Part shown: positions 16,852-25,324 of the stretch, piece by piece
Layout: every line of letters starts with the position of its first letter
How positions within the stretch are numbered: position 1 is the stretch's first letter
Source: Paracidovorax avenae
GTDB taxonomy: Bacteria > Pseudomonadota > Gammaproteobacteria > Burkholderiales > Burkholderiaceae_C
Direction: 5' to 3'
Length of the DNA: 64,000 nt
NCBI RefSeq assembly: GCF_040892545.1
Contig: NZ_CP156079.1
Span: forward strand, 4,747,501 to 4,811,500
Notes under the pieces: model-generated
What the model was told of the DNA's origin: nothing
What the model saw: only the letters and a program-made list of their open reading frames with translations
Databases searched by the model: none
Position numbers and translations under genes: made by a program

Positions 16852-18456
16852 TTACTGTGCAGCCGGGAACGTGAAGCGGTGGGGCCACGTGATACCGTAG
16901 GTACCGGACGTGCCAGCCGACGCCAGCGGGTTGGTGAGCTTGATGAACGAGGCGCCGATGATCGGCAGACCACGGCCATTGTTCGGCACGTCCACGCGGC
17001 TCCAGCCGTTCGTGTAGGCACCGGTCGTCAGCTGTTGAGCTGCAACCGAAGCACCCAGCACGGAACCCGAGGAGAAGCTCAGCACGCTGGTTTCGCCGCA
17101 GAAACGGGTCTGCGTCACAGAACCAGGCGAGAACACGGCACCGGCGGTTTGCGTGTTTTCTTCGCGGTCGTAGAAAGCTTGACCGGTGGAGTTCACGCAG
17201 ATGGCACCGCCCACAGCTTGCAGCGAGGTGTTGCTGGGGTTGAAGCGCTCGTCGGCCACGCCGCCGCTGGCGTTCAGGTCAGTGAACAGGCGGATGTTGG
17301 ACGTGTCGGCGGGGCTTTGGTTAGCCGCAGCGTAGTTCGCAGCCACGTTGTAGCGGCGGGTAGGCATGGAGAACAGCCAGTCCGTCTTGGCCGAGATGGA
17401 AGCATCGGTAGCGTACTGGTTGGTGATGGAGGTCACAGCCAGGGCGTTCGTCAGGTTCGTGGCCTGCACCAGAGGCGTCACGGCAACACCGGCATTAGCG
17501 GTGTAAGGCGTGGACATGTCGGGCAGGTCATAGTTCGCAGCAGCGATCTTCGGCAGGTTGCTCGGAACAGCGTTCGCAGAGTTGTACACGTTCAGCGTAC
17601 GGAACAGCGGGTCGGCCGTGTAGGCATCCGGCGTGTTGGCGTTGGACGCCATTTGCGGGAAGTGCACGAAGTTACCGACAGCAGGCAGGCCGTTGTTCTC
17701 GGCACGGATGGCCGTAGCGCCACCAGCGAACGTCGTGGTTTGCGCGACGTTGATGATGTACCAGTCGCCGACCAGACCCGTGGAGGGCGTATCGAAACCA
17801 GCAGCAGCCACGGCGGCGGGGGTCGTGAAGTTCTGCAGCGTGCCGTTCAGGACGGAGGACGTGCAAGGAGCCACGCCGTTCACGTGCTTGATAGCCGTGT
17901 ACAGGGGGTTCGTCGTAGCCGTGCCAGCCAGCGTGGGCGGAATGTCAGCCATGTTGAAGATTTCAACGTAGCCTTCACGGGTCTGGTTGGCTTGGTCGGT
18001 GGACACAATGCCTTGGTTCAGGCGGTCGGTCACGAAACGCTGGGGCACGTTCTTCGTCAGAGCGGGCAGCGTGCAGGTGCCGTCAGCCGTCTGCAGTTGA
18101 GCCACGCCATCGGAGCCAGCCGTCACGGCAGCCGTCCACACGTCGCCAGGCGACATGAAGACTTGGAAGTCCAGAATGTCGTCGGAGTTCAGGGCGCCAC
18201 GGAAACGGACCTTCACGGCCTTGCCGCGGGAGGTGTCGGTGTTCACCACGTGCAGAACGGTCATGTTGCCGTTTTGCGCGTTGAAGTAAGGCACCAGCAG
18301 TGCATGGCCCACGCCGCCTTCGGCGAACGACAGCGTCGTAGCGGTCGTCGTCGTCAGCGGAGCGGCGCCGACGACCACATCAGCGGATGCGGCGCCAGCG
18401 AAGCCCAGGCCACCAATCATGGCAGCAATGCTCAGGGCCAGAACATTTTTCTTCAT
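16852..18456 (-). CDS. Exported surface protein of unknown function, Thr/Asn/Ala-rich
   Basis: The 534-residue protein has a clear signal peptide (MKKNVLALSIAAMIGGLGFA, cleavage after ASA) and a good ribosome site (GGAG, about 9 bp before ATG 18456). The mature chain is rich in Thr, Asn, Ala and Val, low in Lys, has four Cys (near GTCTLP, APCTSS, GAICVN, RFCGET), and no transmembrane helix. It contains phrases such as GHALLVPYFNAQNGNMTVL and PTRRYNVAANYA. The restricted codon use, promoter and perfect terminator suggest high expression as a monocistronic message. I cannot assign a family; an S-layer-like or outer-surface structural role is conceivable. Proteins of this kind are annotated only as cell-surface protein in relatives, as far as I recall. 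Confidence 0.8.
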   Translation of the reverse strand: MKKNVLALSIAAMIGGLGFAGAASADVVVGAAPLTTTTATTLSFAEGGVGHALLVPYFNAQNGNMTVLHVVNTDTSRGKAVKVRFRGALNSDDILDFQVFMSPGDVWTAAVTAGSDGVAQLQTADGTCTLPALTKNVPQRFVTDRLNQGIVSTDQANQTREGYVEIFNMADIPPTLAGTATTNPLYTAIKHVNGVAPCTSSVLNGTLQNFTTPAAVAAAGFDTPSTGLVGDWYIINVAQTTTFAGGATAIRAENNGLPAVGNFVHFPQMASNANTPDAYTADPLFRTLNVYNSANAVPSNLPKIAAANYDLPDMSTPYTANAGVAVTPLVQATNLTNALAVTSITNQYATDASISAKTDWLFSMPTRRYNVAANYAAANQSPADTSNIRLFTDLNASGGVADERFNPSNTSLQAVGGAICVNSTGQAFYDREENTQTAGAVFSPGSVTQTRFCGETSVLSFSSGSVLGASVAAQQLTTGAYTNGWSRVDVPNNGRGLPIIGASFIKLTNPLASAGTSGTYGITWPHRFTFPAAQ

Positions 18457-18516
18457 ATCGAGAACTCCAGTTAAAAAGTTGGTAAGCGCAACTACCACGA
18501 TTGATTACGCCAAAGA

Positions 18517-18525
18517 ATAGTAGCA
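18517..18525 (-). promoter_or_regulatory. Extended -10 promoter for the surface-protein gene
   Basis: On the minus strand the sequence reads TGCTACTAT, an extended -10 (TGn-TATAAT-like) element about 60 bp before the ATG at 18456. No good -35 is seen at 17 bp, as expected for extended -10 promoters. The spacing leaves a leader of roughly 50 nt. Confidence 0.45.
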
Positions 18526-18909
18526 CAGCGCATTCACGGCCTGTACTGCGGAACCTCTGCCAATCCTTCGCCTGTTGATGAAATGCAACAGTGCCTGGAG
18601 ACATCACCGCACGAGGCCCACCCGAGCACGGCGGGGGTGAGCCCGACCATTCTTTGGGGTAGGGCTTGCAGACACGGAAGAGCCTGCGCGAAGCACCCTC
18701 GCGGATGCCCAGCGGGTCTGCCTCTCCGACCTCTACAAACCTTGGGGGCGAACAATACCAAAAGAACCCTGCATTCCCAAGCAAAAAAACCCAAATTCAC
18801 ACACATTTCGCCTGGCGCGAGCAGAGCAGTCGGGGCGCCCCCCTGTCCATAGCCGGGTGCCCACCTGGTTTCAACGGCCTGCATCAGGATATGCGCGCTC
18901 CGGACGCAA
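18526..18909. other. Non-coding stretch, no gene recognised
   Basis: This is part of a ~560-bp gap between the surface-protein gene and a small lipoprotein gene. Open frames here are short and have no recognisable protein character. No tRNA-like cloverleaf or repeat was seen. It is presumably upstream regulatory DNA for the surface-protein gene. Confidence 0.4.
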
Positions 18910-18936
18910 CAACGCCCGGCGCGCGACCGGGCGTTG
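18910..18936 (-). terminator. Hairpin downstream of the lipoprotein gene
   Basis: Perfect 10-bp arms CAACGCCCGG and CCGGGCGTTG surround the 7-nt loop CGCGCGA. It lies about 80 bp after the stop of the minus-strand lipoprotein gene, at the end of the type II secretion operon. The trailing U-tract is poor, so efficiency is uncertain. Confidence 0.5.
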
Positions 18937-19015
18937 CTGCCTGGGGGCTCGCTCAACAGATGATCACGCTCAACACCCAATCATCTTGGCGGTTGCCTCC
19001 GAGCTTCCTGACACA

Positions 19016-19435
19016 TCAAAGATCCTGGAACCTCCACCATTGCCCGTCCTCCTGCACCCAGGTTTCGTCGAGATAGGTATCGATGCTGTTGAGCTTGACG
19101 CCGATGATCATTGGCTTGGCGGTGAGCTTGATCTTCGCGACGCACTTCTCCGGCTGGCACTCCACATTCGTGACCTCGACCGCGGTGACGGAGGCGGCAT
19201 TGCCGAACTGGCGCGCGAATTGCTCCTTGGTGAAGGCCTTCCTGTAAGAAGGAGGCGTCAGCGCATAGGTTTTCTCGTACTGTCCTGCCATGCGGGCCTT
19301 CCAGTACGCTTCAGCCCGCTCCTTCACCGCCTGCTCGGGGGTGGCAGGCGCCAGCGCAGCGCACCCCACCAAGAGCATCGCACCCGCGACCAAGCTTGCC
19401 GAACCTGACTTGAGAATGAGAGTTTTAAAGTTCAT
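19016..19435 (-). CDS. Small lipoprotein downstream of gspD
   Basis: The 139-residue protein carries a lipoprotein signal (GAMLLVGC lipobox, Cys25). The mature part is a small globular domain resembling NTF2-like lipoproteins: an amphipathic helix with AVKERAEAYWKARMAGQYEKT, then YALTPPSYRKAFTKEQFARQF and several strands ending ETWVQEDGQWWRFQDL. The gene starts only 24 bp after the gspD stop on the same strand, so it is probably the last gene of the secretion operon. It is not a recognisable homologue of the GspS or OutS pilotins, but position and lipidation make a secretin-related role possible. The function is unknown. Confidence 0.85.
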   Translation of the reverse strand: MNFKTLILKSGSASLVAGAMLLVGCAALAPATPEQAVKERAEAYWKARMAGQYEKTYALTPPSYRKAFTKEQFARQFGNAASVTAVEVTNVECQPEKCVAKIKLTAKPMIIGVKLNSIDTYLDETWVQEDGQWWRFQDL

Positions 19436-19459
19436 AGGGAAAAATGATAAGTGAATCCA

Positions 19460-21922
19460 TCACTGCGGAGGCAATGGCTGGATCGTTGTCGACGTACCCG
19501 ACGGCGCAGCAGGGGTGCGTCCGTTCTCCTTCAACTCGATGATCTGCAACCCCTTCAGGCGGTCGCGCAATTCATCGCTGACCTCGCGGATGTCGATGTC
19601 GGTCCGCACCACTTTGGGCGTGATCACCACCAGCAGTTCCGTACGATTACCCGTCTTGCCGTTGTTGCTGAAGAGGTTTCCGACAATGGGGATGTCCTGA
19701 AGCAGTGGAACGCCGGATTTCGTTGTATTGCTGGTATCGCGGATGAGCCCACCCAGCACGATGGCCTCGCCCGAACGCACCGCCACCTTGCTGGTGATCT
19801 GGCGCTGCTGGAATACCGGCTGCAACGAGACACTGCCCGAACTGTCCGCTACCGCGTCGGTCACTGCCTGGTCGATCTGCATGGTCACCAGGTTGCCTGC
19901 ATTCACGGAAGGCGTCACCGCCAGGCTCACGCCGGTGTCCCGGTACTGAATCGTGCTTGTGACGGAAGACACGTTGTCGAACCTCGTGGATGCCGTCTGT
20001 ACAGGCTGCTGGTTGCCGACGCTCATCATCGCCGTGTGGTTGTCCAGCACCATCAGCGAGGGGCTAGAGATCACCTTGAGCAACCGCTTGGTGGCCAGGG
20101 CGTTGAGAACCACACGGACTGTTCCGACCGAGTTGGCAAGGGCATAAGAGAAACCCGATGTCGCTGCGGTGGGGATGTTCCCGATGATGCCGCTATCGTT
20201 GCCGTTGGTCAGCAACTGTCCGGTACCGTTGTAACCGGACGGCCCGCTATTGTTGAATGCCCATTGCAGTCCATACTGGAGCGTGTCGTCCAGCGTAACC
20301 TCCACGATGGATGCCTCGATCAGCACCTGCGTCGGAGGCAGGTCGAGCCGCTTCAAAGTCGCCTCGATTTTCATGTAGTTGGACTTCGTTCCCCAGACCA
20401 GCACCGAATTGTTGAGCTCGTCGGCCATCAGCCGGACCCCGCCGAGGTTGGCACTGACGGCGCCTTGCTGGGCGCCCACTTGGTTCTGGTTGCCGCGGTT
20501 ACCCTGGAACGACCCAAAGCCGCTGCCGCTGCTGAAGCCGCCGCCAAAACCTCCGCTGCTGCCGAAACCTCCGCTGCTCCCGAAGCCACCTCCAAAGGAC
20601 GAGTTGCCAAACCCTGACGAGCCGGAGCCATTGTTGAAGGACGAGTTGCCGAAGCCGGAGGAGCCGTACGAATTGGACGACGCGCCCCCGAGGCCGGGTG
20701 CCACCCCGCTGTTCGCGACGCTGCCTCCGGCCTGCCCACCGAAGATTCCGCTCAGCACGCTCGCCAGATGCTTCGCATTGCCGTTCTGCACGTGGTAGAT
20801 GAACAGTTGCGGCTCCGCTCCGTTGTCGCTGGGCTGGTCGAGCTTCTCGATCCAGCGCCGCGCTTCGTCCAGGTAGGCGGCGCGGGGCGTCACCACGAGG
20901 ATGCTGTTGATGCGTTCGATCGGCATGATGCGCAGCGCGCCGAACAGCGGATTGCCCTCTCCGAGCGTCACGGGAGCGGCATTGGCCTGGTTCGCGCCAG
21001 CCGCCGCAGTCGCCGCCGCGGCCGCACCCACGGGCGTCCCGGGAACGGCCCCGGGCGCGCTGCCGCCGCCACTCACCACGCGCAGCGCGGCCTCGACCTC
21101 CTTCACGGAGGCGTACTTGAGCGGGAAGACACCGACGGACATGCCTTTGAGCAGGTCCACGTCGAAGGTGTTCACCAGATCCATCCAGGCCTCCGCCTGG
21201 GTGCGCGTTCCCGACATCACCAGCAGGTTGCGCAGGTTGTCCACCCGGATGATCGCGTCTGGCGTCACCATGGGCCGCAGGATGGCAGCCATCTCGGCCG
21301 CGCCGATGTACTGCAGCGGGATGATGACAGCCCCGTTGCCGGGGGGAAGGGGCTCGCCGCTGCGGAACTGGCGCAGCGTTCCGCCGATGGCGCGCAGGGC
21401 ATCCGGCCGGCCGACGTGGTAGGTACCGCGGGCGTCCCGGATCATCGCCAGGCCGTTGGCCTGCAATGCGCTTTCCAGCAGGAACATGGCCTGGTCGGGA
21501 GGAATGGGATTACGGGTGGACAGCGTGACCGTGCCGTTCAGCGGAGGATGCAGCACGTAATTCGCTTTCGCGATGTCGCCCAGCATCGTGCGGACCACCT
21601 CCGCCACCGGGGCCTCCTCGAAGCTGAAGGTCATGGGCGTGCCGGTCAAGGCAGGAACGGGCTTGGGATCAGCCAGCACTTTGTCGGTACCCCTCATGAT
21701 GCGGGGCTGGCTGCCCTGGTCCTCGGTTGCGGCAGACGCACCACCCCCCTTGCCGGTGGCCGCAGCATCGGTGGCAGCACCGGATCCGACAGTTGCCGGC
21801 ACACCGGCCGACTCGGTGACGACGTTGGTGGCAGGCGCGCCGCCGGGCACGGAGGTCTGTGCAGCAGCCAGCTGGCATACGGCCATGGCGATGGAGGTCA
21901 GAGCGTATCGATAAGAAATCAT
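19460..21922 (-). CDS. gspD: Type II secretion secretin GspD
   Basis: This 820-residue outer-membrane secretin begins with a signal peptide (SIAMAVCQLAAAQ). An N0 domain (MTFSFEEAPVAEVVRTMLGD), N1-N3 repeats (PLQYIGAAEMAAILRPMV; FPLKYASVKEVEAAL; RWIEKLDQP) and the secretin core (QVLIEASIVEVTLDD; VAVRSGEAIVLGGLIRD; PLLQDIPIVGNLF) follow. A Gly/Ser/Phe/Asn-rich insertion of about 60 residues interrupts N3. It makes the gated pore through which folded exoproteins leave. Unlike in many enterobacteria, it is last in the operon, 44 bp after the GspC/N-like gene. A leader of ~80 residues rich in Ala/Gly precedes N0. Confidence 0.96.
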   Translation of the reverse strand: MISYRYALTSIAMAVCQLAAAQTSVPGGAPATNVVTESAGVPATVGSGAATDAAATGKGGGASAATEDQGSQPRIMRGTDKVLADPKPVPALTGTPMTFSFEEAPVAEVVRTMLGDIAKANYVLHPPLNGTVTLSTRNPIPPDQAMFLLESALQANGLAMIRDARGTYHVGRPDALRAIGGTLRQFRSGEPLPPGNGAVIIPLQYIGAAEMAAILRPMVTPDAIIRVDNLRNLLVMSGTRTQAEAWMDLVNTFDVDLLKGMSVGVFPLKYASVKEVEAALRVVSGGGSAPGAVPGTPVGAAAAATAAAGANQANAAPVTLGEGNPLFGALRIMPIERINSILVVTPRAAYLDEARRWIEKLDQPSDNGAEPQLFIYHVQNGNAKHLASVLSGIFGGQAGGSVANSGVAPGLGGASSNSYGSSGFGNSSFNNGSGSSGFGNSSFGGGFGSSGGFGSSGGFGGGFSSGSGFGSFQGNRGNQNQVGAQQGAVSANLGGVRLMADELNNSVLVWGTKSNYMKIEATLKRLDLPPTQVLIEASIVEVTLDDTLQYGLQWAFNNSGPSGYNGTGQLLTNGNDSGIIGNIPTAATSGFSYALANSVGTVRVVLNALATKRLLKVISSPSLMVLDNHTAMMSVGNQQPVQTASTRFDNVSSVTSTIQYRDTGVSLAVTPSVNAGNLVTMQIDQAVTDAVADSSGSVSLQPVFQQRQITSKVAVRSGEAIVLGGLIRDTSNTTKSGVPLLQDIPIVGNLFSNNGKTGNRTELLVVITPKVVRTDIDIREVSDELRDRLKGLQIIELKENGRTPAAPSGTSTTIQPLPPQ
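20508..20684 (-). repeat. Gly/Ser/Phe-rich degenerate repeat inside gspD
   Basis: The DNA encodes repeated units of the type GFGNSSF, GFGSSGG and GFGGGFS, about 58 residues in total. These lie between two halves of the N3 domain, in the place where secretins of this group have an unstructured loop. The units are degenerate at DNA level (repeated CCGAAGCC and CCGCTGCTG blocks), so slippage could change the length. Confidence 0.7.
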
Positions 21923-21966
21923 GACTTACGTACCCAGAAGATGGGAAAGCGCACCTGCGCTGGAAT

Positions 21967-22578
21967 TCAAGGGGTCCGCATTCCGCCGAAGACGGCGCGG
22001 CGGGGCGGGCTGACCGCGCCCGCGGAAGGCGGTGTCGCCGGCGGTTGGCCGACGTTGGAGGCAGGGGAAGGGAGCGGAGCGCCGGAATACACCGTCACGG
22101 CAGCCCTGGGCAACAGCAGCGTCCGCGTCTCGCCACCACGGCTGAAGGAAACCACACGATCCTGGATGGATTTCAGCACCCAGCCGTCGATGTTGTCATT
22201 CATCCGCAAGCGCCGCTGCTTGCCCGCCACCAGGATGATGACGCCGCCCTCCCCGCCTCCGGAATAAACGCCCGACAGGCGTGCCGAGGAAAGGTTGTCC
22301 TGAGGAGGCTCGCTGGCCGACGGAGGAGGAGGCGGCGGCGGAGGACGACGGGTGGCCGAAAAGAGCGGCCTTTCCAGCATGGCGATGAAGGCGCGGGTAT
22401 CGGCCGTGCCGACCGCGGGCAGCACGGGCAACAGGCCACTGATGTCCGACTTGCGCGGTTCCGGGGGCTGCCAGCGGACATTGCGCAACGTTCCGTCCGG
22501 AGAAAGCCACATCCACAGGAGCACCAGCGCCAGGATGGCGTTCACGAAGAGCAGCAGGTGCAGGGAGTAGCGCTTCAT
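21967..22578 (-). CDS. Type II secretion GspC/GspN-like (XpsN-type) inner-membrane protein
   Basis: The 203-residue protein has one N-terminal membrane helix (LHLLLFVNAILALVLLWMW) and a proline-rich linker. The HR-like domain is ARLSGVYSGG, GGVIILVAGKQRRLR, DGWVLKSIQDRVVSFS, and a Pro/Ala-rich tail follows. In GspC the HR domain binds the secretin N0 domain and links the inner-membrane platform to GspD. No PDZ domain follows. ATGA overlap with gspM. Annotated family names differ (GspC, GspN, XpsN); I prefer a GspC-equivalent role because no other gspC is present. Confidence 0.8.
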   Translation of the reverse strand: MKRYSLHLLLFVNAILALVLLWMWLSPDGTLRNVRWQPPEPRKSDISGLLPVLPAVGTADTRAFIAMLERPLFSATRRPPPPPPPPSASEPPQDNLSSARLSGVYSGGGEGGVIILVAGKQRRLRMNDNIDGWVLKSIQDRVVSFSRGGETRTLLLPRAAVTVYSGAPLPSPASNVGQPPATPPSAGAVSPPRRAVFGGMRTP

Positions 22579-23135
22579 GACCGCTCCCTCAGCACGCTCA
22601 GGCCGAACGCAACGGACAACCGCGGCGCGCTCTTCGGGTCCACGTTACCGAATCCCGCATTCACCTGGATTTCGAGGTCGTCGATGAGGACCAGCGGCAA
22701 CTGGCTGTTAAGCACCGCCAGGGCACTCTGAACGGCAAGCAGGTCCCCCTCGGCTCGCACGTTCAGGGGAATGCGATCGAAACCTTTGTCTTCCTTCGCA
22801 GGAAGGACCTGGCTGCTGCTTACCTGGAGCCCTGCCGCGCCGAAGATATCCCGCACCTTCTGCTGGGCTGCGTTGCCGGTCAGGCTCGCGTCCTGGCCGG
22901 CGGGATAGATGTATTGCGCACGCGCCTCGCCCGCGCTCTGGAGGGCAGCGGCAATTTCGGTTTTCTGGGCCTCCAGGCCCAGAAGGCGTGCGTGGCGGGG
23001 TTCCAGCGCATCCAGCCGCTCCTGCGCATCCATATGGCGCTGTGCGACGTACCAGCCGATCAATACCAGGGGTACCAGGACAAGCAGCAGGGTGGCGGCC
23101 AGCATCAGCCGCTCTCGGGAAGGCATGCGTTTCAT
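22575..23135 (-). CDS. gspM: Type II secretion platform protein GspM
   Basis: The 186-residue bitopic protein has a single N-terminal helix (LMLAATLLLVLVPLVLIGWYV). A periplasmic coiled region (LDALEPRHARLLGLEAQKTE) and a small ferredoxin-like domain (IPLNVRAEGDLLAVQSALAVLN) follow, as in PilO/GspM-type proteins. It pairs with GspL. ATGA overlaps with both neighbours (gspL and the GspC/N-like gene) show tight translational coupling. Confidence 0.88.
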   Translation of the reverse strand: MKRMPSRERLMLAATLLLVLVPLVLIGWYVAQRHMDAQERLDALEPRHARLLGLEAQKTEIAAALQSAGEARAQYIYPAGQDASLTGNAAQQKVRDIFGAAGLQVSSSQVLPAKEDKGFDRIPLNVRAEGDLLAVQSALAVLNSQLPLVLIDDLEIQVNAGFGNVDPKSAPRLSVAFGLSVLRERS

Positions 23136-24454
23136 GGTTTGTCGCGCGTCGCCGCAGCGGAAGGAGAAGAGGCGCTCTGCGCAGGCGCTGCCGCCGGCCG
23201 GGGCACGGTACCGCCGAAGGTCGCCACGCCACCAAAACTGGCCCGGGGCGCCGACGCCCCCATCGGCGGAGCTGCCGCCGCAGCCGCGGTGCTGGCGGCA
23301 CTGGCCGCCGGGATGGCCTGCGACGGCATGGAAGCGGCAGAACCGGGAACGGACGCGGGCACTGCTGCAGGCGGGGAGGTCGCGGAGGAAGACGCCGCGG
23401 TTCTGGCAGGTGTGCTGGAGGGCGCGCCGAACACCTGCGGATCGAGCATGAATTCGATCGCGAAGGACTCCTTGCCGGAGTTGCCCATCCGGGTCGCTGC
23501 GGACGGCGCCCGAACTTCCTTGAAACCCGCCTCATTGCCCAGAATCTGCATGAGGGCAGAAGCATTGGCAGTCATGCCGACGATCGTGACTTTGGCCCCC
23601 TGCAGCCGGAAGCTCTGGAGAGCGGTATCGTCCGGCAGCAACTGCGTCAACCGGTCGAGCACCTTCAAGGGTTCGATGCGGCTGGAAACGAGTTCGGACA
23701 ACTGGTTCAGTTTCTCTGCCGACTGCATGAGCGCTTCACGCTGCTGGACGACCGGGGCCACGCGCTGCGCAACCTCGCCATAGGACTGGGCAGCCTCGAG
23801 TGCGCGCTCCCTCAGTTGCAGGCTGGGCGTGACGGCGATGGCCAGCAGCAGCAATCCGATCGTGCCCAGCAGCGCAAGACCGGTGCGCCGCCAGCGCATC
23901 GCATGGGCCTTGCGCAATCCCTCGCCGTACCCCTCCAGCACGATAGGCTCGCCATCCCCGGCACGGACCCAGACTTCCGGCTCCGCACCAGCCAGTGCAT
24001 CGGTCCGGTCCGCCATGTACTGCGCGATCTGCCGGCGAGACACGAGCACCAGGTCCACGCGCACGTTCCCTGCAGGTAGCCAGTGGGCGCGATGGCCCCA
24101 GGCCAGATCGCCGGCAGGAAACGGGCTGATGGAGCGGGCCTCCAGCGAAGACGCGTGGGCCACGTCGGTAGCCGTCATCGGCGGCAGGGCCAGCGAACGG
24201 CGCAGCACCAGATCCTCAGGCAACTCCAGTGCGGCAAAGGGAGGCTTGGCGGCGCCCGCGCGATCGTTGTGGCGCCCCTGCCTCGTCCAGACGGACTGCC
24301 GGCCATCGGGATGGATGACACGCACCGGCGCCTCGGGAGTGAGCCATGCGAAAACAGGCCAGTCATGCATGTGCGACCAGGGCTGGCGAATGTCACGCCA
24401 CAGCACGCGCAGATCGACTCCCAGAAAACGGGCTTCAGAAGAAAAAGAGGGCAT
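23132..24454 (-). CDS. gspL: Type II secretion platform protein GspL
   Basis: The 440-residue protein has an actin-like cytoplasmic half (residues ~1-230) with LGVDLRVLWRDI and LPLPPM-type strands. A membrane helix (ALLGTIGLLLLAIAV), a coiled segment and a periplasmic fold (DTALQSFRLQGAKVTIVGMT) follow, as in GspL/PilN-like proteins. The C-terminal ~80 residues form an unusual Ala/Ser/Pro-rich tail. It recruits the GspE ATPase to the membrane. Confidence 0.9.
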   Translation of the reverse strand: MPSFSSEARFLGVDLRVLWRDIRQPWSHMHDWPVFAWLTPEAPVRVIHPDGRQSVWTRQGRHNDRAGAAKPPFAALELPEDLVLRRSLALPPMTATDVAHASSLEARSISPFPAGDLAWGHRAHWLPAGNVRVDLVLVSRRQIAQYMADRTDALAGAEPEVWVRAGDGEPIVLEGYGEGLRKAHAMRWRRTGLALLGTIGLLLLAIAVTPSLQLRERALEAAQSYGEVAQRVAPVVQQREALMQSAEKLNQLSELVSSRIEPLKVLDRLTQLLPDDTALQSFRLQGAKVTIVGMTANASALMQILGNEAGFKEVRAPSAATRMGNSGKESFAIEFMLDPQVFGAPSSTPARTAASSSATSPPAAVPASVPGSAASMPSQAIPAASAASTAAAAAAPPMGASAPRASFGGVATFGGTVPRPAAAPAQSASSPSAAATRDKP

Positions 24455-24460
24455 CGCTTT

Positions 24461-25324
24461 TCAGGGATTGCGGACTACCGGCTCCACGCTGGAGCCGGTG
24501 CGGAAGGAATACCACGGAGCTCCATCACGGGCGCGTGCGGTCAGATCGACGCTGCGCGATACGCGCAGCCAGGTGCCGTCCGGCATGGGAACCCGGGCCT
24601 CCATGCGGATTCGCCGAACCGAGGAACTATCGAGAAAAGCGCCGTCGAGCGCACTCGTGTCCACCCCTGGTTCACCCGCATCGCGCTTGTCGGCGATGGC
24701 CCTGGCTGCGGCCGCATTCCCGCTGGCCAGCACCGTCAGGACTTCAACGGGCGCGGCCAGGGGATTCACCAGACCACGGCCTCGCAGGTCAGCGGTGACA
24801 AGGGGAAAAAGTCTAGCATAGAGGCCATAGTCGATCCCGGGGACCTTGAGCAGGTCTTCCTCGGCTTCGAAACGCTCCTGCAGCCCTGATGGGGCGCGTT
24901 GCTCACGGACCTGCACGGTGGCCTGCGCCAGTGCATCCGCCTGCCCGGCAGGTACGCCGCCCGCGATGGCATACATCCTGGCCAGCAGAGGAACCGGGGC
25001 ACTGTTGATGTCGATGAGCCCGTTCAGGGGCATGGCCCGCACCTGCATGGCGACGCCTCCGTACCGGATTTCCGACTGCAGCATGCGATTGATGGGCGCG
25101 TTGTTGGCAACGATGGCCTGCAGGGCCAGCTGAATGGCCGCATCGCCCAGGGCCTGTGCCTGGACGTTCTGTCGGGCCAGCGTCATCATGCGAGCCTCTT
25201 CGCGAATGGTCCGCGTAACTCCAGTAACAATAATGCTGAGCGACGCCACGATCCAGAGCACAGCGATGAGCGCCATGCCTTCGGAAGATCGACGGGAAAG
25301 ACGGCAATGCATCGGCGTGCTCAT
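24461..25324 (-). CDS. gspK: Type II secretion minor pseudopilin GspK
   Basis: The 287-residue pseudopilin-tip protein has a short leader and hydrophobic N-helix (SSEGMALIAVLWIVASLSII). A GspK alpha domain follows, with NGLIDINSAPVPLLARMYAI and VNPLAAPVEVLTVLASGN, typical of the helix-hairpin GspK insertion. It caps the pseudopilus with GspI and GspJ. The residue after the predicted prepilin cleavage site is Met, and GspK commonly lacks Glu5, as here. ATGA overlap with gspJ. Confidence 0.92.
   Translation of the reverse strand: MSTPMHCRLSRRSSEGMALIAVLWIVASLSIIVTGVTRTIREEARMMTLARQNVQAQALGDAAIQLALQAIVANNAPINRMLQSEIRYGGVAMQVRAMPLNGLIDINSAPVPLLARMYAIAGGVPAGQADALAQATVQVREQRAPSGLQERFEAEEDLLKVPGIDYGLYARLFPLVTADLRGRGLVNPLAAPVEVLTVLASGNAAAARAIADKRDAGEPGVDTSALDGAFLDSSSVRRIRMEARVPMPDGTWLRVSRSVDLTARARDGAPWYSFRTGSSVEPVVRNP

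Noticed and set aside
18457..19015. Possible small RNA or tRNA in the 560-bp gap
   Set aside because: No cloverleaf or tRNA anticodon arm was found by eye, and the only strong structure is the terminator-like hairpin at 18910-18936.
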